Assembly (NCBI RefSeq): GCF_003259845.1
Contig: NZ_QLMJ01000015.1
Coordinates: forward strand, 211,258 to 275,257
Direction of reading: 5' to 3'
DNA length: 64,000 bases
Source: Actinoplanes lutulentus
Lineage (GTDB): Bacteria; Actinomycetota; Actinomycetes; Mycobacteriales; Micromonosporaceae
The notes beneath the pieces were generated by a model, which saw only the letters and a list, made by a program, of their open reading frames with translations, had not been told where the DNA came from and did not search any database. Numbering within the stretch: the stretch's first letter is position 1; every line of letters starts with the position of its first letter. Below are positions 32,650 to 40,449 of this stretch, in pieces. The translations under genes were made by a program, and so were the position numbers.

Positions 32650-34085
32650 TCAAGCAGGGCGTGATCGTGGCAGGCGCGACCGCCGCGGGCCTGCTGGCCT
32701 GGCCGGCGTCACCGGCACAGGCCCACCCGCTCGGCAACTTCTCGGTCAATCAATACGCCGGCCTGACCCTGCACCCGGACCGCGTCGACGTGTCCGTGGT
32801 GGTCGACGCCGCCGAGATCCCGACCTTGCAGGACCGGGCTTCGGACCCGGAGGCTGAATGCGCCCGGGTGGCCGCTCGGTTCACGGTCACGGTGAACGGG
32901 CAGCGCCTGACGTGGACGGTCTCGTCACCCGCCTTCGCGTTGACTCCTGGAGCCGGCGGCCTGAACACCAGCAGGCTGAGCTGCCGGCTGAGCGCCCCGG
33001 CGGGGTTGGCGGCGCCGGCCACCGTGCGGGTCGACAACGGCTATCGCACCGACCGGATCGGCTGGCGGGAGATGACGGCTGCCGGGGACCACGTGGGTCT
33101 CACCGGTTCGGGACTGCCGTCCGAGAGTGTCAGTGGGGTGCTCCGGGCGTACCCAAGGGATTTGCTCTCCTCAGCCCTGGATGTGCGTAGCGCAACCATC
33201 ACGACAAGCGGGACGGATTTTTCCGCGGTGGGCTCGTCCGGCGCGGCGGGTGCGGGCGACGCGGTGACGCGGGTGAGCGGGCCGGGGTGGCTGGGTGACG
33301 CGCAGAGTCGGGTGCAGGAGGTGGTCGGTGGGCGGCTGGCGCCGGCGGTGGTCGGGCTGGCATTCCTGCTGGCGCTGCTGCTCGGTGCGGGGCACGCGGT
33401 CCTGCCAGGGCACGGGAAGACCGTGATGGCCGCCTATTTCGCCGGTCGGCGCGGGCGGATCCGGGATGCGGTGACGGTAGGGGCGACGGTGACGCTCGCG
33501 CACACGGCGGGGGTGCTGGCGCTCGGGTTGGTGCTGAGCACGTCGACGGCGCTGGCCGGTGAGCGGGTGCTGAGCACGCTCGGTGTGGTGAGTGGGGTGC
33601 TGGTGGTGCTGGTAGGGGTGGGGATGCTGGTAGCCGCCCGCCGAAGCCACGGTCCGCACGGACACTCACACAGCCATTCACATGGGCCGCATCATTCGCA
33701 CGGGCCGGGGCACTCGCACGGTTCGAGGGGTCGCGTGTGGCGGCGGCTTGATCTGGCCGGGATCGGGCTGGCCGGTGGGTTGGTGCCCAGCCCGTCGGCG
33801 CTGGTGGTGCTGCTCGGTGCGATCGGTCTCGGTCGCGCGGGGCTCGGGGTGGCGCTGGTGATCGCTTACGGCCTCGGTATGGCCGCGACGCTGACCGCGG
33901 TCGGGCTGCTGCTGGTCGTCGCCCAGAACCGCCTGGCCCGCATGATCACCGACGGCGGCCGGGCCGGGCGCGTGGGCGACCGGCTCTCCCGGCTCAGCAG
34001 GCGGGTCGCCGCCACCGCACCGACCGCCACCGCGGCCCTGGTAGTCGTCGTAGGCCTCGGCATCGGAGCCCGAGCCGTCGCCTGA
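32646..34085 (+). CDS. NicO-type nickel/cobalt transporter with long extracellular domain
   Basis: 479 residues. The signal peptide ends near AQAHPLGNFSVNQYAG. A beta-rich extracellular domain (~30-220) precedes six membrane spans of the NicO family with GHAVLPGHGKTVMAAYF. A central loop near residue ~340 is histidine-rich (repeated HS/GH dipeptides) and probably cytoplasmic and metal-binding. NicO proteins (RcnA-like) move Ni2+/Co2+. ATGA coupling with the TPR gene shows one functional unit. A hairpin at 34112-34157 follows. Confidence 0.85.
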   Translation: MIKQGVIVAGATAAGLLAWPASPAQAHPLGNFSVNQYAGLTLHPDRVDVSVVVDAAEIPTLQDRASDPEAECARVAARFTVTVNGQRLTWTVSSPAFALTPGAGGLNTSRLSCRLSAPAGLAAPATVRVDNGYRTDRIGWREMTAAGDHVGLTGSGLPSESVSGVLRAYPRDLLSSALDVRSATITTSGTDFSAVGSSGAAGAGDAVTRVSGPGWLGDAQSRVQEVVGGRLAPAVVGLAFLLALLLGAGHAVLPGHGKTVMAAYFAGRRGRIRDAVTVGATVTLAHTAGVLALGLVLSTSTALAGERVLSTLGVVSGVLVVLVGVGMLVAARRSHGPHGHSHSHSHGPHHSHGPGHSHGSRGRVWRRLDLAGIGLAGGLVPSPSALVVLLGAIGLGRAGLGVALVIAYGLGMAATLTAVGLLLVVAQNRLARMITDGGRAGRVGDRLSRLSRRVAATAPTATAALVVVVGLGIGARAVA

Positions 34086-34111
34086 GCCAGCGCTGGCGCC
34101 TCGCCTCCGCG

Positions 34112-34157
34112 ATCTTGAGCGATTTTCTACCGCTTGGGGTCAGGAATCGCTCAAGAT
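34112..34157. terminator. Hairpin between convergent genes, member of a dispersed family
   Basis: ATCTTGAGCGATT (34112-34124) pairs perfectly with 34145-34157 around a 20-nt spacer. It lies between the ends of the NicO gene and the convergent helix-turn-helix gene and could end both transcripts. A close relative sits at 44719-44768, with the conserved TTCTACC after the left arm, so this is a repeat family and not a one-off terminator. Confidence 0.6.
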
Positions 34158-35033
34158 TCGCGCGGGTGACGGCGGCGGCGGTGGGCCCGGTGTGGCGTGG
34201 GGCTCCGACCGCGTTGTGGGCAGGGTCGCTGAGGCCAGCAGGGAGAGCTTGTCGGCGCCGGTGCTGGCGGGGTCGGGGTGGTAGACCACGAGCATGATCC
34301 CGTCGGTGCCGCTGATCAGGAGTTTCTCGCGGTTCAGGCGTAGTTCGCCCACCTGCGGGTGCAGGAACGGGACGACCATCGCGCCCACCCGGGGGCGGAC
34401 GTCGTGGCGGGCCCACAGCCGGCGGAACAGGGGGCTCGACAGCGAGAGTTCGCCGACCAGTTCGATGACGCGCGGGTCGTCCGTGTCGGTGCCCACCGCT
34501 TGGCGGAACGAAGCGACCAGCGCCGCCGCCGCTGACTCCCAGTCGGGCCACATGGCCTGTTCGCCGGGGTCCAGGAACACGTCGCGCAGCCGGTTTCCTC
34601 CGGCGGACAGGCGTGGTGAAAGGGCCGTGGCCAAGGGGTTCGCCACCAGGACGTCCAGGTAGCGGCCCTCCACGAACGCGGGGAACGGAAGCATTGCCAC
34701 GAACTGGGCGGTGCTCGGTGGCACCACCTCGCGGCGGGGACGGCGCTTCCTGGGCTTGTCGCCGGCTAGTTTCAGCAGGTAGTCCCGGGCCGTATCGTCC
34801 AGGTGCAACACCCGGGCCAGCGACTCCAGGACCTGCACCGACGGGCTGCGGTCGCGGCCTCGTTCCAGACGCAGGTAGTAGTCGGCGCTGATGCCGGCCA
34901 GCATCGCGACCTCTTCGCGGCGCAGGCCCGGCACCCGCCGTACGCCCGTCACCGGAACACCCGCCTGCTCGGGGCTGACGAGCTCACGGCGGGAGCGCAG
35001 GAACGCGCCCAGCAGATTCGATTCCCCGGTCAT
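34140..35033 (-). CDS. Helix-turn-helix regulator with MmyB-like ligand domain
   Basis: 297 residues from ATG 35033. An XRE-type helix-turn-helix (LRREEVAMLAGISADYYLRL, RGRDRSPSVQVLESLARVL) is followed by an MmyB-like domain (FPAFVEGRYLDVLVANPLAT, LFRRLWARHDV) thought to bind a fatty-acid-like ligand. It is divergent from the NAD-dependent reductase gene at 35139, which it probably controls. Its last seven codons (RILSDS and stop) lie within the right arm of the dispersed hairpin, so the repeat seems to have supplied the present stop. Confidence 0.88.
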   Translation of the reverse strand: MTGESNLLGAFLRSRRELVSPEQAGVPVTGVRRVPGLRREEVAMLAGISADYYLRLERGRDRSPSVQVLESLARVLHLDDTARDYLLKLAGDKPRKRRPRREVVPPSTAQFVAMLPFPAFVEGRYLDVLVANPLATALSPRLSAGGNRLRDVFLDPGEQAMWPDWESAAAALVASFRQAVGTDTDDPRVIELVGELSLSSPLFRRLWARHDVRPRVGAMVVPFLHPQVGELRLNREKLLISGTDGIMLVVYHPDPASTGADKLSLLASATLPTTRSEPHATPGPPPPPSPARILSDS

Positions 35034-35138
35034 GCGTTCCACCGTAAGCGCGTGCCCGTCCCGGTGAGGGGGTCCTGTCAGGCCCCCGGCTGATGGGGGC
35101 TCTACCTCGGGCGGTGTCGCGGGCGGACAGTTCCCGGC

Positions 35139-36170
35139 ATGGCTCAGAAGCGTGTACTTGTCACCGGTGGCTCCGGGTTCATCGCCGGGCACATCATCGT
35201 CCAGCTGCTCGAACAGGGCTTTCAGGTGCGTACGACCGTACGGTCGCTGCAGCGTGAGAATGCGGTGCGTGCCGTTCTGGCGGAGGCCGGGATGGTTCAC
35301 GGCGAGGCGCTGAGTTTCGCGGCCGCGGATCTGCTCGGCGACGCCGGGTGGGCCGAGGCGGTCGCGGGCTGTGATTACGTGCTGCACGTGGCTTCGCCGG
35401 TGCATCCGGGACATGTCGAGGACGAGGACGCGGTCATCGTGCCGGCTCGGGCGGGGACGATGCGGGTGTTGCGGGCCGCGCGGGCCGCCGGTGTCGAGCG
35501 GGTGGTGCTGACGTCGGCGTTTCATGCGATCAGCTGGGGTCATCCGCATCGGGACCGGGCGTTCACCGAGGACGACTGGACCGTACTGGATGGGCCGGGC
35601 GTTGACGCGTACGCACGAAGCAAGACGCTCGCGGAGCGTGACGCCTGGGATTTCATCGACGCCGAAGGCGGAGGAATGGATCTTGTGGTTCTCTGCCCGG
35701 TCGCGGTGGTCGGGCCGGTGATGGGGCGGGGCGTCTCCGGGGCGAATCATGTCGTGCAGCGGATACTCAGCGGCGGTATGCCTGGTTTTCCAGATATGTA
35801 CATCCCATTCGTCGACGTGCGGGACGTCGCCGCGGCGCACATTCTCGCCATGGTCACGCCGGGTGCGGCCGGTCAGCGATTCCTCATCTCCAACGGGCCG
35901 GCGATCGCGCTGAAAAAGGTCGGTGAGCTGCTGAAAAACCATCTCGGCGCGGCGGCCGGAAAGGTGCCGGCCCGCGGCATTCCGCACCTTGTCGTGCGGC
36001 TCGGCGCCCTTTTCAAACCGGAGTTCCGGGCGCTGGTTCCGGATCTGGGTTACGTCAAGAAGACGTCGAACGCCAAGGCCGGCCGGATTCTGGGCTGGAC
36101 GCCGCGCCCGGTCGACGACGCGCTCCTTGACGCCGCCCGATCCATGCTGGCGAAAGGCCTGGTCGCATAA
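35139..36170 (+). CDS. NAD-dependent epimerase/reductase (dihydroflavonol-reductase-like)
   Basis: 343 residues. Extended SDR: nucleotide motif VTGGSGFIAGHIIVQLLEQG, catalytic Tyr-Lys in YARSKTLAERDAW, and DVRDVAAAHILAM typical of dihydroflavonol-4-reductase-like and aldehyde reductases. It reduces or isomerises an unknown carbonyl substrate with NAD(P)H. It is divergent from the MmyB-like regulator, a common arrangement in actinobacteria. Confidence 0.9.
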   Translation: MAQKRVLVTGGSGFIAGHIIVQLLEQGFQVRTTVRSLQRENAVRAVLAEAGMVHGEALSFAAADLLGDAGWAEAVAGCDYVLHVASPVHPGHVEDEDAVIVPARAGTMRVLRAARAAGVERVVLTSAFHAISWGHPHRDRAFTEDDWTVLDGPGVDAYARSKTLAERDAWDFIDAEGGGMDLVVLCPVAVVGPVMGRGVSGANHVVQRILSGGMPGFPDMYIPFVDVRDVAAAHILAMVTPGAAGQRFLISNGPAIALKKVGELLKNHLGAAAGKVPARGIPHLVVRLGALFKPEFRALVPDLGYVKKTSNAKAGRILGWTPRPVDDALLDAARSMLAKGLVA

Positions 36171-36174
36171 ATCG

Positions 36175-36203
36175 TTGGACACGGCGGCGCGGGCGAAGAT
36201 AAC
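36175..36203 (+). promoter_or_regulatory. Candidate promoter of the leader-GNAT-IF-1 operon
   Basis: TTGGAC (36175-36180), a 17-nt spacer and GATAAC (36198-36203) form a plausible housekeeping-type promoter. An A/T patch (CATAAATC) precedes the -35. Transcription from here would give a ~30-nt leader before the 17-codon ORF at 36243. Confidence 0.4.
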
Positions 36204-36242
36204 GTGCCGTCGGCCGTGGCAGTCGTCGAGGAGGTGAGCACC

Positions 36243-36296
36243 GTGAACGTTGTACCGATGTGGGTGCTCCCCCCGTCGTCACGGTTCGGCGACTGA
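36243..36296 (+). CDS. 17-codon leader ORF, possible regulatory peptide
   Basis: GTG 36243 follows GAGGAGGTGAG, one of the best Shine-Dalgarno sequences in the window, and the frame closes at TGA 36294-36296. The peptide reads MNVVPMWVLPPSSRFGD. It has no membrane or signal character. Its last codons contain GGCGAC (36288-36293), which can pair with the left arm of the hairpin before the acetyltransferase start. This layout matches translational-attenuation leader peptides, where a stalled ribosome exposes the next start site. Expression is not proven. Confidence 0.5.
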   Translation: MNVVPMWVLPPSSRFGD

Positions 36297-36339
36297 CATA
36301 GGTGTCGCCCGGGAGCACATTTCCTGAAAGGCGACACCT
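36288..36339 (+). promoter_or_regulatory. Competing hairpins masking the GNAT start (attenuator candidate)
   Basis: Segment 2 (AGGTGTCGCC, 36300-36309) pairs perfectly over 10 bp with segment 3 (GGCGACACCT, 36330-36339), which abuts ATG 36341 and includes part of the GAAAGG ribosome-binding site. Segment 1 (GGCGAC, 36288-36293, end of the leader ORF) can pair with GTCGCC of segment 2 instead. A ribosome held at the leader stop codon would cover segment 2 and open the start site. Confidence 0.5.
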
Positions 36340-36340
36340 C

Positions 36341-37066
36341 ATGACATCAGTCATCACGCAAGTTTCAGAACGGCATTGGCACGCGCTCGGCGACGACCAG
36401 GTGGTCGGTCGCGGCGAGGTTTCGCGGCGGCCGGACGGACGCAGTTTCGTCAGCATCGACGCCTGGCACGACACCGTTTTCGACCAGATCGCCGGCGCCA
36501 TGCTGGCGAATCTGCCGAAGCCGCTCTACACCGTCGTCGACGAGCAGGACCTCGACCTGTTGTCGCGGTGGGAGGGATTCGGTTTCGGTCCGCGGCGGCG
36601 CGAGTGGGAGTACGTGGTGCCCACCGATCAGAGCGGCTCGACGCCACCCGGCGTAACCGTTCTGGCCGTCGGCAAACCCGATATCGAACCGCTACGAGAG
36701 CTCGACCACGTCATTCGTGACGAGGTCGAGGCAACAATCGGGTGGCACAACATGCCGGCCGAGGTGATGTCCGTGCTGGACCCGTCGCGATACGCCGTCG
36801 CCGTTCACGCGGGTGAATATGTGGGCCTGGTCCGGGTCATTCCCCTGCCCCGGCAGCCACGCATCGGCCTGATCGCGGTCCGCGCCTCGCATCGCCGCCG
36901 CGGAATCGCCCGGGCACTGCTGACCGGCGTGCTCGGCGCGGCTCACCGGCGCGGCGTCACCACGGCATCCGCCGAAGTGAACCAGTCCAATCAGGCGGCA
37001 CTCGCCCTTTTCGAAGGCATCGGCGGCCGCCGTGCCGGAAGCAACCTGGAACTGGTGCTGCGATGA
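36341..37066 (+). CDS. GNAT family N-acetyltransferase
   Basis: 241 residues from ATG 36341. The GNAT core is C-terminal: VGLVRVIPLPRQPRIGLIAV, the acetyl-CoA loop SHRRRGIARALL, and VNQSNQAALALFEGIGGRRA. Residues 1-100 form an additional N-terminal domain with a second GNAT-like pattern. The acceptor is unknown. GNATs acetylate antibiotics, ribosomal proteins or metabolites; the cotranslated IF-1 paralogue and the leader ORF point to translation or antibiotic stress. The stop overlaps the IF-1 start (ATGA). Confidence 0.85.
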   Translation: MTSVITQVSERHWHALGDDQVVGRGEVSRRPDGRSFVSIDAWHDTVFDQIAGAMLANLPKPLYTVVDEQDLDLLSRWEGFGFGPRRREWEYVVPTDQSGSTPPGVTVLAVGKPDIEPLRELDHVIRDEVEATIGWHNMPAEVMSVLDPSRYAVAVHAGEYVGLVRVIPLPRQPRIGLIAVRASHRRRGIARALLTGVLGAAHRRGVTTASAEVNQSNQAALALFEGIGGRRAGSNLELVLR

Positions 37067-37287
37067 CGAATGCCGAGGGCTCCATCCAGCTCGAAGGCAC
37101 CGTGATCGAGTGCCTGCGCAACGCCAATTTCCGGGTGGAACTCCAGAACGGGCATGTCGTTCTGGCGCACATCAGCGGGAAGATGCGCAAGAACTACATC
37201 AGGGTCATGCCGTTCGACCGGGTGCTGGTCGAGCTCACCCCCTATGACCTGACCCGGGGACGCATTCTCTTCCGACACCGCAATTGA
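37063..37287 (+). CDS. infA: Translation initiation factor IF-1 paralogue
   Basis: 74 residues, full length for IF-1. The S1-type OB fold is clear: IQLEGTVIECLRNANFRVEL, GHVVLAHISGKMRKNYIRV and TPYDLTRGRILFRH. It binds the 30S A site. Its genomic place behind a GNAT gene, not in the usual infA-rpmJ-rpsM ribosomal operon, indicates a second copy. Cys/Asn/Met substitutions relative to the familiar actinobacterial IF-1 suggest divergence. A very strong terminator follows 6 nt after the stop. Confidence 0.92.
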   Translation: MTNAEGSIQLEGTVIECLRNANFRVELQNGHVVLAHISGKMRKNYIRVMPFDRVLVELTPYDLTRGRILFRHRN

Positions 37288-37293
37288 CGAGCA

Positions 37294-37326
37294 CGGGATG
37301 ACGCCCGGCGAACGGGCGTCATCCCG
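37294..37326 (+). terminator. Strong terminator after the IF-1 paralogue
   Basis: Perfect 14-bp stem CGGGATGACGCCCG / CGGGCGTCATCCCG with a GCGAA loop, starting 6 nt after the IF-1 stop. Confidence 0.85.
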
Positions 37327-37407
37327 CGCTGACGGGCGCGTTTCCGCGTACCGAAGGCATGGGGTGAGGCGGGACAGCCGCGCGAAGCGCGAGCGACATC
37401 GGGGTTC

Positions 37408-37842
37408 TCACCGCGGCGAGCGGGACTGCACGGCCAGGACCGGGGCGGGCATCAGGGCCCACACGGTCTTGCTGTCGTCGCGGTGGCGGGTGCCCCAGGC
37501 GAGTGACATGGCGTCGATCAGCAGCAGGCCCCGGCCGCCGGCGTGGCGGCTGTCCGGCTGACGCAGGCGTGGTGGGGTGGCGGCCGCGTCGGTGACCTCG
37601 ATCAGGACGCCGTCCGGGGTCGCGGACACGGTGAGCTCGCCGCCGCTGCCGGTGTGCTGGCCGACGTTCTGCACCAGCTCGCTGACCGTGACCAGCGCGT
37701 CGTCGATCCACGCGTCGTCGGCGGCCGCGTCGATCCGCTCGGTGAGGACCGCTTTCACCCTGCGGCGCAGCGGCGACACCGGATCGTCGCGCCCGAAGCT
37801 CGCCCGCAGAATGATCACTGCCGTTGTCCCCCATCCGGTCAT
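37408..37842 (-). CDS. HATPase_c_2 anti-sigma/serine-kinase-like protein
   Basis: 144 residues. A GHKL ATPase fold of the RsbW/SpoIIAB type: helix with DDALVTVSELVQNVGQHTG (Asn of the N-box), VLIEVTDAAATPP and AGGRGLLLIDAMSLAWG. Such proteins bind ATP and sequester sigma factors or phosphorylate anti-sigma antagonists. It is monocistronic and divergent from a single-domain response regulator. The frame extends to 37968, but ATG 37842 begins at the domain and is preferred. Confidence 0.85.
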   Translation of the reverse strand: MTGWGTTAVIILRASFGRDDPVSPLRRRVKAVLTERIDAAADDAWIDDALVTVSELVQNVGQHTGSGGELTVSATPDGVLIEVTDAAATPPRLRQPDSRHAGGRGLLLIDAMSLAWGTRHRDDSKTVWALMPAPVLAVQSRSPR

Positions 37843-38013
37843 GACTTGCCTGCAACGACGGTAACGATCGACGACGCTCCCGGGGAAGCGCGGATCAGGT
37901 GCATGACAGTTGCCAATTCCCGAGCGGCTCAGCGGGAAGTGCGGTTGTCGCCGTCCGGGAGGGCGCATGCTAGGTCGGTTCCACCCTTACCGCCGTGCTC
38001 GCTGGAGCTTGCG

Positions 38014-38436
38014 ATGAACGATCTACTTATTGCCGAAGACGACGAGGACATAGCCGCCGTCCTGGCCCTGATGTTGCAGAAGACGGCGATGCCGATCTCC
38101 TGGGTCGCCGATGGCGTCGCGGCGCTGGAGACGATCGTGGCCTCTCCACCGGCGGTGCTGCTCACCGACATCGGGATGCCGGGCATGGGCGGGTGGGAGT
38201 TGATCTGGGCGGTTCGCGGGCACGAGCACCTGGCGGAGATCCCGATCGTGGTTCTCACCGGGTACCCGTGGAACGTGCACACCGGCGCTGTCGAGCACGG
38301 CGCCTGCGCGGTGCTGCTGAAGCCGTGCCCGGGCCGCGAGTTGACCGACATCGTCGAGAGCCTCGCCGCGCGGGGTTCGCACGCGCACTGCCCGACCTCG
38401 ACGATCTGTCTCGACCCGTCGAACTTCTCGGTTTAA
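38014..38436 (+). CDS. Single-domain response regulator
   Basis: 140 residues from ATG 38014 (GGAG upstream). A receiver domain only: acidic pair in LLIAEDDEDIAAV, phospho-acceptor Asp near residue 52 in LLTDIGMPGMGGWEL, Thr in IVVLTGYPW and Lys in VLLKPCPGREL. The tail after ~118 is short and has two cysteines, with no output domain. It probably relays phosphate or signals by protein contact. No kinase is adjacent. Confidence 0.9.
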   Translation: MNDLLIAEDDEDIAAVLALMLQKTAMPISWVADGVAALETIVASPPAVLLTDIGMPGMGGWELIWAVRGHEHLAEIPIVVLTGYPWNVHTGAVEHGACAVLLKPCPGRELTDIVESLAARGSHAHCPTSTICLDPSNFSV

Positions 38437-38504
38437 CCGATCTTTGTTCGTTTTCCGGATCCTCGTGATGCAACCCCGGGTGCCGTGACCGGCGTCTACA
38501 TCGT

Positions 38505-38717
38505 GTGGACGACGCCTGGGTGATCCTCGAACTGCGCTGGCAGATGCAACACATCGAGCCGGCGCTCGGCCCCTGGCCGCCGGACCGGATCGACGCCGTC
38601 ATCGCGACCAGCCGCCTGCGCATGCGCCGGCACCGTTTCCGCGCCCTGGGCGTCGAGATCGCACTGGTGATCCTGGCGGCAGCCACCGGTCTGTTCACCG
38701 GGCTGAACCTGCACTGA
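38505..38717 (+). CDS. Small single-span membrane protein
   Basis: 70 residues from GTG 38505. A soluble N-terminal half (WVILELRWQMQHIEPALGPW) with a basic stretch MRRHRFRALG precedes one membrane helix near the C-terminus (ALVILAAATGLFTGL). No ribosome-binding site is obvious and no family was recognised. It is kept because it is the only open frame between the response regulator and the convergent LysR gene and has normal actinobacterial codon bias. Confidence 0.4.
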   Translation: MDDAWVILELRWQMQHIEPALGPWPPDRIDAVIATSRLRMRRHRFRALGVEIALVILAAATGLFTGLNLH

Positions 38718-38720
38718 CCC

Positions 38721-39632
38721 TCAGCGGTGCGGGTCCTCGGCGGGGATCCAGACGCCCGGCTCGTCGAGGCAGAGGCGGCCGATCGAGCGGGTCAGCGCTT
38801 CGGCGACCGCGCGTACCGATGGGCGTTGTTCGTCGCGGCGGGTGACCAGCGACCAGGTCCAGTACGGTTTCGGGGATTCGATGGGGCGGGCGATCAGGTC
38901 GGGCGGGACCGGGGTGGTCTGGCTTTTCGGGTTGTTGACGACCGGGCGGCCGAGGCGGCGCACATGGTCGAAGAACGCCGGGCCGGTGACGCCGCCTTCC
39001 GGGACGTGGACGACGTGTGCGCCGGTCTCGGCGGCCATCGCCACCGCCCAGGTGTTCCAGGACGACCAGCTGGTCTCGTCGGCGTCGATCAGCACGACGG
39101 TGTCGCGGGCCCGCACCGGAGCGTCGGCGGAACCGGCGCTGACCGCGTAGAGACGGTCGGCGCCGAGCAGCCGGGCTTGCAGGCCGCTCTTGTCCAGGTC
39201 GGCGGCCGGCGCCCAGCAGATCGCCAGGTCGAGGCCGCGGTCGGCGACCCGGGCCGCTTGCGCGTGGGAGGGCAGCACCCAGGCGTCGACGAGCAGCTGG
39301 GCGATGCCGGCGGCGCGTTCTTCGAGGTCGGCGGGGCGCCAGTTGACGTACCCAAGGCGTACCGTCTCGTTGGCGGACAGGCCGAGTGCGGTACGCCTCA
39401 ACTGGTCGGCCTGATCGAGCAGAGCGACCGCGCGCGGCAGCAGCGTGGCGCCGTCCGCGGTGAGCGTGACCGAGCGCCGATCCCGGTCGAAAAGCTGCAC
39501 GCGCAGGTCCCGTTCGAGCGCTTTGATCTGCTGCGACAGCGAGGGCCCGGCGATGCGCAGCCGCACGGCTGCCTTGGCGAAGCTCAACTCCTCGGCGACG
39601 GCGACGAAATAGCGCAGCTGGCGAAGCTCCAT
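38721..39632 (-). CDS. LysR family regulator
   Basis: 303 residues. N-terminal winged helix: MELRQLRYFVAVAEELSFAK, VRLRIAGPSLSQQIKALERD; effector domain from ~90 (VRLGYVNWRPADLEERAAG). It is divergent from the SDR gene at 39745 and, by the usual LysR arrangement, probably controls it and the SnoaL-like gene behind it. No clear T-N11-A box was singled out in the 112-nt gap. Confidence 0.9.
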   Translation of the reverse strand: MELRQLRYFVAVAEELSFAKAAVRLRIAGPSLSQQIKALERDLRVQLFDRDRRSVTLTADGATLLPRAVALLDQADQLRRTALGLSANETVRLGYVNWRPADLEERAAGIAQLLVDAWVLPSHAQAARVADRGLDLAICWAPAADLDKSGLQARLLGADRLYAVSAGSADAPVRARDTVVLIDADETSWSSWNTWAVAMAAETGAHVVHVPEGGVTGPAFFDHVRRLGRPVVNNPKSQTTPVPPDLIARPIESPKPYWTWSLVTRRDEQRPSVRAVAEALTRSIGRLCLDEPGVWIPAEDPHR

Positions 39633-39744
39633 CGCCCCAGCTTAGGGGTGATAGGCGCAGCCTCTCAGCAGGTAGAAAGATGGACGTGTCAATGACTTAG
39701 CGGCGACCGATGCTTGCGACACAACACCGGACCTAGGAGTGGAA

Positions 39745-40449
39745 ATGTCGAAAGTCGCCGTCGTCACCGGAGCCTCGCAGGGCATCGGCGCCGCCACCGT
39801 CACCGCGTACCGCAAGCTCGGCTGGAACGTGGTCGCCACCTCCCGTTCGATCACCGCGTCGGACGACCCGGGCGTGCTCGCCGTCGCGGGTGACCTCGCC
39901 GACCCGGCGGTCGCCGAGCGGGTGATCAGCGCCGGTCTGGAAGAGTTCGGCCGGATCGACACGCTGGTCAACAACGCGGGGATCTTCATCGCGAAGCCGT
40001 TCACCGAGTACACCGGTGCGGACTTCGACGTGATCACCGGCATCAACCTGCGCGGGTTCGTCACGATCACCCAGCAGGCCGTGACGGCCATGCAGGCCCA
40101 CGGCGATGGCGGGCACGTCGTCACGATCACCACCAGCCTCGTCGATCACGCCAACTCGGCCCTGCAGTCGGCGCTCGCCTCGCTGACCAAGGGCGGTCTC
40201 AACGCGGCCACCAGGTCACTGGCGATCGAGTACGCCGGCCGCGGCATCCGATTCAACGCGGTCTCCCCCGGCATCATCCGTACGCCGATGCATCCGGCCG
40301 AGACCCACGAGTTCCTGTCCGCGCTGCACCCGGTGGGCCGGATGGGCGAGATCTCGGACGTGACCGACGCGATCGTCTACCTGCAGAACGCGCCGTTCGT
40401 CACCGGCGAGATCCTGCACGTCGACGGCGGCCAGAGCGCGGGCCACTGA
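39745..40449 (+). CDS. SDR family protein lacking the canonical Tyr
   Basis: 234 residues from ATG 39745 (AGGAG, 5 nt spacing). Cofactor motif VTGASQGIGAATVTAY, NNAGIF, a catalytic Ser candidate in TITTSLVDH and VSPGIIRTPMHP are present. In the YxxxK position the sequence reads ALASLTKGG: the Lys is there but Tyr is replaced by Ala. This pattern is typical of a recurring SDR subgroup, so it may be catalytically altered and not simply damaged. The gene is coupled to the SnoaL-like gene by a TGATG overlap. Confidence 0.88.
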   Translation: MSKVAVVTGASQGIGAATVTAYRKLGWNVVATSRSITASDDPGVLAVAGDLADPAVAERVISAGLEEFGRIDTLVNNAGIFIAKPFTEYTGADFDVITGINLRGFVTITQQAVTAMQAHGDGGHVVTITTSLVDHANSALQSALASLTKGGLNAATRSLAIEYAGRGIRFNAVSPGIIRTPMHPAETHEFLSALHPVGRMGEISDVTDAIVYLQNAPFVTGEILHVDGGQSAGH

